From Desulfobacula sp. (lineage in GTDB: Bacteria; Desulfobacterota; Desulfobacteria; Desulfobacterales; Desulfobacteraceae), in the NCBI RefSeq assembly GCF_030145145.1, contig NZ_JAQYWD010000008.1, forward strand, positions 62,001 through 126,000: a stretch of 64,000 bases of DNA, read 5' to 3'. The position numbers and the translations under genes were made by a program. A model generated the notes under the pieces. That model was not told the origin of the DNA. It saw only the letters and a list, made by a program, of their open reading frames with translations, and ran no database searches. Positions 17,066-26,161 of the stretch are shown here, in pieces; position 1 is the first letter of the stretch; each line of letters opens with the position of its first letter.

Positions 17066-18733
17066 TTACGGCTTTGCCAGAATCGTGTTGATGGCTTTGA
17101 TCAGTGTTTTCATGGGGATGGGTTTTTGAATGACTTCAATGATGCCCGTGGCCTTCGCAAGTTCGACCAGTTTATCACTCTTTGTGCCGGTGCATAACAA
17201 AACCGGGATATTGCCGCGGATTTCAAGGATTTTTTTTGCCAGTTCCATGCCCTGTAGTCTGGGCATGATATGATCTGTGATCACAAGATCAAATTTTTGA
17301 GGGGTCTTTCTGAACACCTCCAATGCCTCTATACTGCTGGTATATCCCGCAACCTTGTAGCCCACCTTTTCAAGGACAATGGTGCCGAAACTCACCAGGG
17401 CATCTTCGTCATCCACAAACAATACATTGCCGCTGCCCCTGGGAAGGGGTGAATCTCCTTTAATATCTGTCTTACTGCTTTCGGTCTGTCTGCAGGGAAG
17501 AAGCACTTCAAAGGATGATCCTTTTCCGGGCTGGCTGTCTACCAGAATGGTTCCCCCGTGACTGACGGCAATCCCCTGGGCAACGGCCAGGCCAAGTCCG
17601 GTTCCTTCCCCGGGTTCTTTTGTTGTAAAATACGGATCAAAAATCCGTTCGACAATTTCAGGATTCATACCAGGACCGGTATCCTGTATTAAAATACTGA
17701 CATAATGCCCGGAAACCAGATTTGGATACTCAGACACGCGTTCTGAATCTAAAAAGAGCTGTTTTAAACTGATGTTCAAGGTCCCGCCGGTTTTTGTCAT
17801 GAATTGGCCGGCATTCTGGCAAAGATTTAAGATCAATTGATGAATCTGGTTTGGATCCGCCAGAACCGTGCCGGTTTCTTTTTGAATATTTTTTTTGATG
17901 TCAATGGCAGAAGGAAAGCCTGTTTTAAAATAATTTAGAACGTATTCAAGTATCGGGGTAATTTTAATGGGTGTTTTTTCCTGCTCTGTCTGCCGGCAGA
18001 ACGTTAAGAGGTGTTGAACCAGTTCCCTTGCCCTGAAAGCCGCTGTATTAATTTTTTCCAGGCAGGTGCCGATGGTTGACTCTTTGGGATGTTTCTCCGT
18101 GGCCGCCAGGTCGCAATATCCGATGATGATGGATAGAATATTGTTAAAATCACGGGCAATGCCGCTGGACAATGTGCTGATGGCCTCCATTTTCTGGGCC
18201 TGCTTGAGGATTTTTTCCATGCGTTTATGTTCAGCCAGCTCTTCTTTTAATCGTTCATTTGAGTTGGTCAGCTCCCGGGTTCGCAGGGAAACCTCATCAT
18301 CCAACGTCTGCCGGGTCCTGTCCAGCTGCAACTGAAGTTGGTGCATGACAAAATGTGTTTTCAAACGGGCCAGCACCTCTTCTTTCTGAAACGGTTTGGT
18401 GATATAGTCTGCCCCCCCCAATTCAAGGCCTGTGACTTTATTGACCGTTTCTGTAAGGGCGGTCATGAAGATAACCGGAATACTGCGGGTTCTTTTGTCC
18501 GCTTTAAGTCGGCGGCACACTTCAAATCCATCCATTTCAGGCATTAATACATCAAGAAGTATGATATCCGGAAGGGTGTTGTCTAACAGTTCAAATGCTT
18601 GGGGCCCATTGAGGGCCACCTGGAGGTCAAATCCAAATTGATCCAGTATCTCTTTCAGGCGCTCAATATGTTCCGGCTCGTCATCAATAATCATGATGGT
18701 GCTTTCAGATACCATGGCGTTTTTCATTTTCAC
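17066..18733 (-). CDS. Hybrid two-component protein: receiver, kinase-like core without phospho-His, receiver
   Basis: A 555-residue soluble protein. Receiver 1 (about 10-125) has DDE and D61 in [12 protein letters not shown] short coiled coil follows (about 130-175). The dimerisation helix reads [12 protein letters not shown], where kinases of this group have G-G-I-A-H-D-F-N-N-I-L: the phospho-accepting His is Arg194 (CGT, 18152-18154). The ATPase domain (about 285-400) keeps N (ILNLCQNAG), DTGPGM and [13 protein letters not shown]. Receiver 2 (about 425-545) has DDE and D in VITDHIMP. Nucleotide binding is likely, autophosphorylation in the usual way is not. Probably works with the HD-GYP regulator downstream. 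Confidence 0.88.
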   Translation of the reverse strand: MKMKNAMVSESTIMIIDDEPEHIERLKEILDQFGFDLQVALNGPQAFELLDNTLPDIILLDVLMPEMDGFEVCRRLKADKRTRSIPVIFMTALTETVNKVTGLELGGADYITKPFQKEEVLARLKTHFVMHQLQLQLDRTRQTLDDEVSLRTRELTNSNERLKEELAEHKRMEKILKQAQKMEAISTLSSGIARDFNNILSIIIGYCDLAATEKHPKESTIGTCLEKINTAAFRARELVQHLLTFCRQTEQEKTPIKITPILEYVLNYFKTGFPSAIDIKKNIQKETGTVLADPNQIHQLILNLCQNAGQFMTKTGGTLNISLKQLFLDSERVSEYPNLVSGHYVSILIQDTGPGMNPEIVERIFDPYFTTKEPGEGTGLGLAVAQGIAVSHGGTILVDSQPGKGSSFEVLLPCRQTESSKTDIKGDSPLPRGSGNVLFVDDEDALVSFGTIVLEKVGYKVAGYTSSIEALEVFRKTPQKFDLVITDHIMPRLQGMELAKKILEIRGNIPVLLCTGTKSDKLVELAKATGIIEVIQKPIPMKTLIKAINTILAKP

Positions 18734-19013
18734 CTCTCATGATTCCTGGAGCAGTTTATGGTCTGTTCCGGATTACAGTGCTCTTTATCTCTATTTCATG
18801 ACCAGACGGATAAAAAGAGCCATAAACAAAACCTGACCCCAGGCATATCTCATCTGTTAGAATAAAAATTTCACCCGATGGTCATCGTCATATGACAAAT
18901 TAAGTAACAGTTTGCCGGCAACGCTGTCAAGCCGCCCCAAGGTTTTTCTTAAGATCCCTCTGCTGGTGTTGAACAGGTGTTTTTGAACATTGACTCAGAA
19001 GCGGAAATATTTT

Positions 19014-20081
19014 ATGCTTTACATCATGAAAAAGGGAATCAAAATTTTATTTGGATTCGGTTGTGTTCTGGTGCTGGCATTTGCCGGTTTTATCGGGTAT
19101 GCCACCTGGTCAGACTACGTACCGGGTCCAGAGACCCTGGTGTTTGAGCGGCAGGATGCCAGGACCATACCTGAACAGAGACGGTATCGGCTGATGATCT
19201 GGAACATTGGATACGGTGGCTTAAGCCGGGATATGGATTTTTTTTATGATGGGGGGCAACAGGTGAGGCCCGCCCGGCAAATCGTGGAAAAAAATATGGC
19301 GGCAATTGAAACATTTATTGCCAGGCAAACCGATATTGATTTTTTTCTATTGCAGGAAGTCGATCAAGATGCCAAGCGAAGCCATTCCATTGATGGGGTT
19401 TCGAAACTATCCAGAATATTTCCCCGCTTTCATTCAAGCTTTGGGAAAAATTACCATGTGTTTTTTGTGCCGGTTCCTATTTCTGATCCCCTGGGTCATG
19501 TTTTGTCCGGGGTACTGACATTGAGCCGGTTTGAGCCCGTGTCGGTTGTCCGGCAGTCTTTCCCGGGCAATTATGCATGGCCCCAGGGCCTGTTTATGCT
19601 GGACCGGTGTTTTTTGGTTTCACGCTACCGGCTTGAGAAGGGAAAAACCCTTCTGGTGATTAATACCCACAACTCTGCCTATGATGATGGTACCTTGAGA
19701 AGTCGTCAGATGGCCTACCTTAAAACCTTTTTAATCCAGGAATATGAAAAGGGCAACTATGTGATCGTTGGCGGTGACTGGAACCAGTGTCCTCCAGGCT
19801 TCAGGCCTGAGTTTGACCGAAACCGAATGGATACTGAAAATCGGTTGGACATTGACCGAGACTATTTGCCCAGCTGGAAATGGGCGTATGATCCAACGGT
19901 GCCAACCAACAGACGTCTTGTCGCGCCATATGATAAACGAACGAGCCTGACAACGGTGATTGATTTTTTCCTGGTGTCACCGAATATTGACATCAAACAG
20001 GTTCAGGGGATTCATCTTGAGTTTGAACATTCGGATCACCATCCGGTGAAACTGGAAATCAAATTAAAGGAAAAAAACTAA
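19014..20081 (+). CDS. Endonuclease/exonuclease/phosphatase-family protein, membrane-anchored
   Basis: About 355 residues. An N-terminal hydrophobic helix (KILFGFGCVLVLAFAGFIGY) acts as a signal anchor, so the domain is extracytoplasmic. The EEP fold (about 55-350) shows its four catalytic blocks: MIWNIGYGG, LLQEVDQDA, VGGDWNQ and SDHHPVKL (Asn, Glu, Asp-x-Asn, Asp-His). Such proteins cleave phosphodiesters in nucleic acids, sphingolipids or phosphoinositides. The substrate is not evident. Start is uncertain: the frame is open from a TTG at 18990, but I prefer ATG 19014 with GCGGAAA about 8 bases upstream. Converges on the YgiQ-type gene with 2 bases between stops. Confidence 0.8.
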   Translation: MLYIMKKGIKILFGFGCVLVLAFAGFIGYATWSDYVPGPETLVFERQDARTIPEQRRYRLMIWNIGYGGLSRDMDFFYDGGQQVRPARQIVEKNMAAIETFIARQTDIDFFLLQEVDQDAKRSHSIDGVSKLSRIFPRFHSSFGKNYHVFFVPVPISDPLGHVLSGVLTLSRFEPVSVVRQSFPGNYAWPQGLFMLDRCFLVSRYRLEKGKTLLVINTHNSAYDDGTLRSRQMAYLKTFLIQEYEKGNYVIVGGDWNQCPPGFRPEFDRNRMDTENRLDIDRDYLPSWKWAYDPTVPTNRRLVAPYDKRTSLTTVIDFFLVSPNIDIKQVQGIHLEFEHSDHHPVKLEIKLKEKN

Positions 20082-20083
20082 CC

Positions 20084-21778
20084 TTATTTTTTCCGATGGC
20101 GCTTTGCGGTAATCTTTTTTTTCTGTCGTTCTTTTTCTTTTGGATTCTTTTCAACAAACAGGGGGGTCATGGAAAAAGGGTCCAGTCCCGTGTAATACAT
20201 CAGGGTCGAATAGGTTGAAGGGGACGGGGTAAAAATCTGGACCTGCTCCGGTGTGGTCTTAAGCTTTTGGGTGGTGAAGTCTTTTAACGCTTCCATGTCT
20301 TTCATCCGGCATCCAGGGTGGGCAGCAATTAAATAATAGGTTAAAAATTGTTTTTTTCCGGATCGTTTGGACAGGGTATCAAATCGCTGTTTAAATTGTA
20401 AGAGCAGGTCAATATTCTGTTTGCCCATTAACGTTAACACATGGGGAACGGTATGTTCCGGTGCAATTTTCATTTGCCCTGAAACATTGTCTTTTACAAT
20501 CTTTTCAAGATATGCACCCCCATGTTTTTTATCATTTAATATCAGGTCATACCGGATGCCAGAGCTGATAAATACGCGTTTAATGCCGGGTAAGCGTTCA
20601 ATTTTTTGAATCAGCTGCAAATGGCTGGCGTGATCAGGAACCAGGTGTTTGCAGGGTGACGGGAAGAGACACCGCTTGTCCCCGCAGGCCCCTTGTTTTA
20701 TCTTTTTTTTACAGTCAAACCCGTACATGTTGGCAGTGGGACCCCCAAGATCCGTAATATACCCTTTAAAATCTTCAAGATGGGAAATGACGGCGGCTTC
20801 CTTGATGATGGAGTCATGACTTCGAGATCTGATGGTTTGGCCCTGATGAACGGATATGGCGCAGAAATGACATTCCCCATAGCAACCGTAATGGGTGGGG
20901 ATGGAAAATCGTATGGTATCCATTGCCCTCACGGTTCCAGAACGCTTGTAAAACGGGTGAAGGTCTCTTTCAAATCCCAGGGAGTGGATATGGTCAAGTT
21001 CTTCTGTGGTGCTGTAGGGTTCCGGCGGGTTGACAATCAGATACCGGTCATTGTGCCGTTGACAGAGTTGCTGGGCCGTTATGGGGTCATTGTTCTCATA
21101 AAAGATATGAAAACTTTTAATATAGTCTTTTTTGCTGTTTTGAACTGTTTCAAAGGCGGGCAGTTCTGTTCCTTTTTTTTCTTTGGAAATAAAGGCAACG
21201 CCATTTAAAAGTTCTGGATTTTTATTTGTTTTCAGTGCGGTTGCAAATTTGATGACCGTACTATGGGCCATGCCAAACAAGAGATAGTCCGCTTTTGCAT
21301 CAAAAAGGATAGACCGTCGCATTTTGTTTGACCAGAAATCATAGTGTGCAATCCGTCTCAGGCTGGCTTCAATTCCGCCCAGGACAATGGGCCTGGTCTG
21401 TTTGAAATAGCGCCTGACAAGGTTGGAATAAGCGATCACCGCCCTGTCCGGACGACGGTTGTTTATACCGCCGGGGGTATAATCATCTTTTTGCCTTCTT
21501 TTTTTTAAGGCCGTGTAATTGGCCACCATGGAATCTATGCACCCGCCTGTGATGCCCCAGAAAAGAGTGGGTTCCCCGAGCCTTGAAATGTCGGTGCGGC
21601 CGGCCATATCCGGCTGAGCAATGATTCCCACTCGAAATCCTTTGTCAACAAGGGCTTTTCCGATAATGGCAACGCCGATAAATGGGGAATCAATATAGGC
21701 ATCTCCGGTGATAAGAATGACATCAAGCGGATTCCAGTTAAGCTGGTCGACCTCTTCGGGCGTTGTGGGAAGAAACAT
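20084..21778 (-). CDS. YgiQ-family radical SAM protein
   Basis: A 564-residue protein of the YgiQ/UPF0313 family. The N-terminal domain (DAYIDSPFIGVAIIGKALVDKG, about 27-48) resembles a cobalamin-binding-like Rossmann region. The radical SAM core carries C-Y-G-E-C-H-F-C (about 313-320; CX3CX2C), which holds the 4Fe-4S cluster. A second cysteine set KKIKQGACGDKRCLFPSPC follows. The C-terminus is Lys-rich. Function of the family remains unclear; E. coli YgiQ is a homologue. Convergent with the EEP gene. Slightly shorter than many homologues (over 600). Confidence 0.88.
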   Translation of the reverse strand: MFLPTTPEEVDQLNWNPLDVILITGDAYIDSPFIGVAIIGKALVDKGFRVGIIAQPDMAGRTDISRLGEPTLFWGITGGCIDSMVANYTALKKRRQKDDYTPGGINNRRPDRAVIAYSNLVRRYFKQTRPIVLGGIEASLRRIAHYDFWSNKMRRSILFDAKADYLLFGMAHSTVIKFATALKTNKNPELLNGVAFISKEKKGTELPAFETVQNSKKDYIKSFHIFYENNDPITAQQLCQRHNDRYLIVNPPEPYSTTEELDHIHSLGFERDLHPFYKRSGTVRAMDTIRFSIPTHYGCYGECHFCAISVHQGQTIRSRSHDSIIKEAAVISHLEDFKGYITDLGGPTANMYGFDCKKKIKQGACGDKRCLFPSPCKHLVPDHASHLQLIQKIERLPGIKRVFISSGIRYDLILNDKKHGGAYLEKIVKDNVSGQMKIAPEHTVPHVLTLMGKQNIDLLLQFKQRFDTLSKRSGKKQFLTYYLIAAHPGCRMKDMEALKDFTTQKLKTTPEQVQIFTPSPSTYSTLMYYTGLDPFSMTPLFVEKNPKEKERQKKKITAKRHRKK

Positions 21779-22048
21779 GGGTGATACCTGTATCCTGAGG
21801 GGTTGGTTCTAATTTTAAACTGAGGGTATCATACAGGATAACCTGTTGGATTACAATCCTGGCAATCATTGGCCAGCCATTTTCATTATAAAAAGTGATA
21901 GTTACCGGAAAATGAGAATGGCTGATCATTCGCCCTGTCCTGATGGTGACTGAAATCTTGATATAGGGCGCACAAAATGCTATAGTGCCAAACTTTATAA
22001 ATGATACAGAAACACTTTTTAAATGATACAAGAGCAGGGTTAAACAGA

Positions 22049-23416
22049 TTGCAAAAAAAGGATAAGGTTACATTCCGATGCCAGTCCTGTGGCGGGCAGA
22101 CCCTGAAATGGATGGGGAAATGCCCGGATTGCGGTGCCTGGGACACGTTGGTGGAAGAACGAATACGTTCAGGTGTGATAAAAAAGAAACACTCCTCTTT
22201 TTTAGCGGAACCGGTTTTGATTGATTCAGTGGCAGTGGAAGAAACCGACAGGATAAAAACGGGTGTGGCGGAATTTGACCGGGTGCTGGGGGGGGGGATT
22301 GTTGATGGTTCACTGATCCTCATCGGTGGAGACCCTGGCATTGGAAAATCCACCTTAATGCTTCAGGTGTTATCAAGCTTATCCGTTACTGGAAAAAAAT
22401 GCCTCTATGTGTCGGGAGAAGAATCTGTTCGACAGTTGTCCATGCGGGGAAAACGACTTGATTCCCGGGGGCCCTCCCTGTTTGTCGTGTCTGAAACCGA
22501 TCTGGATTCCATACTGGCCATGGTGAAATTATCGAAATACGATACCCTGGTCATTGATTCCATTCAGACGGTATTTCATCCTGATGTATCGTCAACACCC
22601 GGCAGCGTAACGCAGATTCGGGAAGCGGCCATGCAGTTTATGAAACTGGCAAAGACAACGGGGATTCCTATTTTTCTGGTGGGCCATGTGACCAAGGTCG
22701 GGGCCATTGCAGGTCCCAGAATTATGGAGCATATGGTGGACACGGTGCTGTATTTTGAAGGGGATAAAAATCATGTGTTCAGAATTCTGAGGGCGGTAAA
22801 AAACAGGTTTGGTTCCACAAATGAAATCGGTGTGTTTGAGATGAACGAAAAGGGGCTCACCCAGGTGCCCAATCCATCTGCTGTTTTTTTATCGGAACGG
22901 TCAGCCGTGGCGCCGGGCTCTGTGGTGACTTCATGTATGGAAGGGACACGGCCCATTCTTGTTGAAATCCAGGGCCTTGTATCCACCTCAGGACTTGGCA
23001 CACCCCGGCGAACAGTTTTAGGCCTGGATCATTCCAGGGTCGCATTAATTGTTGCGGTGATGGAAAAAAGACTGGGAATGAATCTTTCCGGGCTGGATAT
23101 TTTTATGAATGTGATCGGGGGGGTAAAAATCGTGGAGCCGGCAGCGGATCTGGCCGTCGCTGCAGCCCTGGCATCCAGCTTTCTGGATAAACCGGTGGAC
23201 AACAAAACAACATTGATCGGAGAGATCGGGCTGACAGGAGAAATAAGGTCTGTGAGTCATGTCCAGGCCAGAATAAATGAGGCGGCAAAGATGGGATTTA
23301 CAAAGTGTCTGGTTCCCAGAAGTACCCTCAAACAATTATCTAAAATAAGCGGAATGACCATTGAAAGTATCAGCTTTTTGAAAGACGCCATGGAGGTATT
23401 GTTTGAATGGCAGTGA
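22049..23416 (+). CDS. radA: DNA repair protein RadA (Sms)
   Basis: About 455 residues. N-terminal C4 zinc finger (CQSCGGQTLKWMGKCPDCG), RecA-like core with Walker A GGDPGIGKST and the RadA-specific motif VKNRFGSTNEIG, then a Lon-protease-like C-terminal domain (TSGLGTPRRTVLGLDHSR onwards). RadA is a RecA-like helicase that drives branch migration in recombination repair. The frame is open from an ATG at 22001, but that start has no ribosome site. TTG at 22049 has AGCAGGG 8 bases upstream and gives the usual length, so I use it. Overlaps rlmE by 10 bases. Confidence 0.93.
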   Translation: MQKKDKVTFRCQSCGGQTLKWMGKCPDCGAWDTLVEERIRSGVIKKKHSSFLAEPVLIDSVAVEETDRIKTGVAEFDRVLGGGIVDGSLILIGGDPGIGKSTLMLQVLSSLSVTGKKCLYVSGEESVRQLSMRGKRLDSRGPSLFVVSETDLDSILAMVKLSKYDTLVIDSIQTVFHPDVSSTPGSVTQIREAAMQFMKLAKTTGIPIFLVGHVTKVGAIAGPRIMEHMVDTVLYFEGDKNHVFRILRAVKNRFGSTNEIGVFEMNEKGLTQVPNPSAVFLSERSAVAPGSVVTSCMEGTRPILVEIQGLVSTSGLGTPRRTVLGLDHSRVALIVAVMEKRLGMNLSGLDIFMNVIGGVKIVEPAADLAVAAALASSFLDKPVDNKTTLIGEIGLTGEIRSVSHVQARINEAAKMGFTKCLVPRSTLKQLSKISGMTIESISFLKDAMEVLFEWQ

Positions 23417-24018
23417 AAAAAAATAAAAAATCCCATAAAAATTTATGGGAAGATCACTTGACCCGGCGGGCAAAGTTGGAAAAATATCCAGCACGATCCG
23501 TGTATAAACTTGAAGAAATACAGCAGAAATTCAAGGTGATGAAAAAAAATGACCAAGTGCTGGATCTGGGGTGCGCACCGGGCTCCTGGTTGTTATATGC
23601 GGCCAGGCAGGTGGGAAGTCAAGGCCGGGTTCTGGGCATTGATCTTAAACTGGTTGAGATCCAGCTGCCCGATAATGTGGTGGCAGTCAAAGAGAATATC
23701 CTGAATCCGGACAACACCTCTTTTTTAGATAAAACCAGCGGATTCAATGTCATCCTCAGTGATATGGCGCCTTCAACAACCGGCAGAAAGGACGTGGATG
23801 CATTAAAATCTTTTGAACTGTGCCATATGGCGTTAACGGTTGCCAAGGATCTTTTGGTTCAAAACGGTAATTTTGTCTGCAAGATATTTCAAGGGAATGA
23901 CTTTAACGCATTTCAAAAAAGTGTTAAGTCAAAATTTAAGGAATGTAAAACATTTAAACCGGATAGTTGCAGAAAACAGAGCAAAGAAATATATATTATA
24001 GCAAAAGGTAAGAAGTAA
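23407..24018 (+). CDS. rlmE: 23S rRNA 2'-O-methyltransferase RlmE (FtsJ/RrmJ)
   Basis: A 203-residue SAM methyltransferase. SAM-binding motif [16 protein letters not shown] (about 55-70), the K-D-K-E tetrad seen as K near 38 (RSVYKLEEI), D in LSDMAP (about 118), K in VCKIFQG (about 158) and E near the end (KEIYIIAKG). RlmE methylates U2552 of 23S rRNA in the A-loop. The start overlaps the radA end, and yebC follows after 14 bases, so radA-rlmE-yebC look like one transcript. Confidence 0.95.
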   Translation: MAVKKNKKSHKNLWEDHLTRRAKLEKYPARSVYKLEEIQQKFKVMKKNDQVLDLGCAPGSWLLYAARQVGSQGRVLGIDLKLVEIQLPDNVVAVKENILNPDNTSFLDKTSGFNVILSDMAPSTTGRKDVDALKSFELCHMALTVAKDLLVQNGNFVCKIFQGNDFNAFQKSVKSKFKECKTFKPDSCRKQSKEIYIIAKGKK

Positions 24019-24032
24019 GGAGGAGTTTCATA

Positions 24033-24776
24033 ATGTCTGGACATAGCAAATGGTCGACAATAAAACATAAAAAAGGTGCTGCCGACGCCAAACGAGGTAA
24101 GATCTTTACCAAGTTGATAAAGGAAATTACCGTTGCGGCCCGGATGGGTGGGGGGGATCCCGAATCTAATCCAAGATTAAGGCATGCATTGAATTCAGCC
24201 AGAGCCCAGAACATGCCCAAAGATACCTTTGAAAGGGCGATCAAAAAAGGAACCGGTGATCTGGATGGGGTGAATTACGAGGAGCTCGTCTATGAAGGAT
24301 ATGGTCCTGGCGGGGTTGCTGTTCTAGTGGAATGTTTAACGGACAATCGGAACAGAACCATTGCCGAGGTCCGTAGTGCTTTCAATAAAGCCGGCGGGAA
24401 TGTGGGAACCGATGGATGTGTGGCCTGGATGTTTGATAAAAAAGGATTGATCACCGTCAGTAAAGAAGATTCAGATGAGGAGACGCTGATGGAAGTCGCG
24501 CTTGAGGCTGGTGCCGAGGATATAAAAGAAGAAGAAGATGCCTTTGATATCATTTCTGAACCATCTGACTTTGATGCCGTAAAAGAAGCCGTTGATGGGG
24601 CAGGGATCAAGTATGAAGTGGCGGAAATAACCATGATTCCTCAAAACTTGGCAAAAGTCTCGGGGAAAGAGGCCGAGCAGATGATCAAGTTCATGGATGC
24701 ACTAGATGACTGCGATGATGTCCAGAAATTTTATTCAAATGCAGATATACCGGATGAAGCGTTTGATTCAATGTAA
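24033..24776 (+). CDS. yebC: YebC/PmpR-family protein (transcription or translation factor)
   Basis: A 247-residue protein of the highly conserved YebC family: starts with the hallmark [14 protein letters not shown], followed by [19 protein letters not shown] and [11 protein letters not shown], then an acidic C-terminal domain. YebC proteins were described as DNA-binding regulators and, more recently, as translation factors that relieve ribosome stalling at proline tracts. AAGGAGGAG is a very strong ribosome site. An inverted repeat ending the transcript lies at 24792-24819. Confidence 0.96.
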   Translation: MSGHSKWSTIKHKKGAADAKRGKIFTKLIKEITVAARMGGGDPESNPRLRHALNSARAQNMPKDTFERAIKKGTGDLDGVNYEELVYEGYGPGGVAVLVECLTDNRNRTIAEVRSAFNKAGGNVGTDGCVAWMFDKKGLITVSKEDSDEETLMEVALEAGAEDIKEEEDAFDIISEPSDFDAVKEAVDGAGIKYEVAEITMIPQNLAKVSGKEAEQMIKFMDALDDCDDVQKFYSNADIPDEAFDSM

Positions 24777-24791
24777 ATAATGGAAGCAATG

Positions 24792-24819
24792 AATGGCGGT
24801 TGTTATGCTAACCGCCATT
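24792..24819 (+). terminator. Hairpin terminator after yebC
   Basis: AATGGCGGTT (24792-24801) and AACCGCCATT (24810-24819) form a perfect 10-bp stem with an 8-base loop, starting 16 bases after the yebC stop. Only a short T run follows, so termination may be partial. It also lies downstream of the nadA remnant on the other strand and could serve both. Confidence 0.6.
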
Positions 24820-24891
24820 TCCATCACCGCTTCAACCACAGGCATGACATCTTAGGTATTTTTGAAATAGGTGACGTATTACAAACAGGGA

Positions 24892-25453
24892 TTAAAGGGC
24901 AATCATTTTTTGGACAGCCCCGAACGCCGCTTTTCGGATATCTTCCGGGACCGTTATGGTACCGGTCAGGTTTTCCAGGCTGTCGGCTATATTTTCCAGC
25001 GGCATATCGGGCAAGATTCTTATCCGGTGTCATCAGGATTTCATCGGCATCTATGCTGTTCACAACCTTGAGGACATTGGCAGAAGTGCAGCAGATATCT
25101 GAAACGGCTTTGACGGCAGCAGCAGAATTGACATAGGTGACAACGGGGATGTTTCCTAATTCCTTTTTCCGGGCGGTTAAGATCTCTGGGGCCACCATAT
25201 CCGCCATGGGACAGCCGGCATCTGTATTGGGCAGCAGCACGGTTTTTTCAGGAGAAAGAATGACGGCTGTTTCTGCCATGAAACGAACACCGCAGAAGAC
25301 AATGATGCTGGCGTTGGTTTTTGAAGCCTTGATACTTAATTAAAGGGAATCCCCACACAGATCGGCGATATCTTGAATTTCAGGGGGTTGATAATTGTGG
25401 GCCAGGATGATGGCATTTTTCGTTTTGGCGAGGTGTTGTATCTTTTTTATCAT
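24892..25453 (-). pseudogene. nadA: Quinolinate synthase NadA, disrupted (nonsense codon plus internal deletion/frameshift)
   Basis: From ATG at 25451-25453 the minus strand reads a NadA N-terminus ([20 protein letters not shown], then C-G-D-S-L), then a TAA at codon 38 (25340-25342), then resumes in the same frame with [10 protein letters not shown] and [20 protein letters not shown], up to [14 protein letters not shown]. The family has GDSLELS here, so a GAA-to-TAA change explains the stop. Near 25000-25020 the family match switches to the next frame ([24 protein letters not shown]), which is the NadA C-terminus ending at 24892. About 110-120 residues that normally lie between, including later cluster cysteines, are missing. 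NadA makes quinolinate for NAD synthesis, so this copy should be dead. Confidence 0.85.
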
Positions 25454-25473
25454 TGCGTGACCTTAATTTGTCA

Positions 25474-26142
25474 TTAATCCATATTTATTATGTCGACCCC
25501 CTGGGGCGCTTTAAACTCAAACACCTCCGGGTCAATTTTACCAAATTGAATATGGGTGAATTCAAACAGGGTGGTGTCATCGTAAGGATTATAGCTGACA
25601 ACCCGCACAATTTCATTGGTTTTTTTTGATATCCGGATCACAATCGAAGAAATTTCAGGGGTTTGTTTTTTGGCAACCAGTTCAATTGCTACATAATCAG
25701 TTGTCACTTGTTTAATCGTGATGGAATAATTTTTTCTGACAAGGGAAATATCTGATAAAAAAGCCCCGCCTGCACCGGATTTAAAAAACTGGGCAGCATC
25801 GCCTTTCATCACTTGATTTTCCTGGGGGCGAAAAATCCATAGCCATTTGCCATTGGTAATGATTTCATGGTGTTCGGGTTCCATATATTCCCATTTCATT
25901 TTTCCGGGATGACTGAAAGATGCGCTGCCGGACGCTCGTTCAGTAATATCAAGAGCGTCAAGTCTGGAAATCTGTGTAAAATCGGCCTTGAAATCTTTAC
26001 CTGCATATTTTTTTTCAATGGCAGTTAAAACGTCTTCTTTCATCCTATCATAGTCAACGGCAGATGCCGTTGAAAAAAAAATACAACAGCCCAGTGCGAT
26101 GGAAAATAGGGTGATGCCGGCCCGGTGGATGATGGATGTCAA
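25474..26142 (-). CDS. lolA: Outer-membrane lipoprotein carrier protein LolA
   Basis: A 222-residue periplasmic chaperone: signal peptide (about 1-28, ending STASA), then the LolA beta-barrel with the typical segments FKADFTQISRLDAL (about 55-68), SASFSHPGKMKWEYMEPE (about 77-94) and ITNGKWLWIFRPQENQV. LolA takes lipoproteins from LolCDE and delivers them across the periplasm. Start is TTG behind AAAAGGAGA. It follows an acyl-CoA ligase gene with 19 bases between, perhaps co-transcribed by chance. The disrupted nadA lies just downstream. Confidence 0.88.
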   Translation of the reverse strand: MTSIIHRAGITLFSIALGCCIFFSTASAVDYDRMKEDVLTAIEKKYAGKDFKADFTQISRLDALDITERASGSASFSHPGKMKWEYMEPEHHEIITNGKWLWIFRPQENQVMKGDAAQFFKSGAGGAFLSDISLVRKNYSITIKQVTTDYVAIELVAKKQTPEISSIVIRISKKTNEIVRVVSYNPYDDTTLFEFTHIQFGKIDPEVFEFKAPQGVDIINMD

Positions 26143-26161
26143 TGTGTCTCCTTTTTAAAGA

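Noticed and set aside
22001-22048. 16-codon extension of radA
   Set aside because: No ribosome site at ATG 22001, and RadA proteins begin just before the zinc finger.
25340-25342. TAA in nadA as a recoded (selenocysteine or pyrrolysine) codon
   Set aside because: Selenocysteine uses UGA and pyrrolysine UAG, and the gene also has a second lesion, so decay is simpler.
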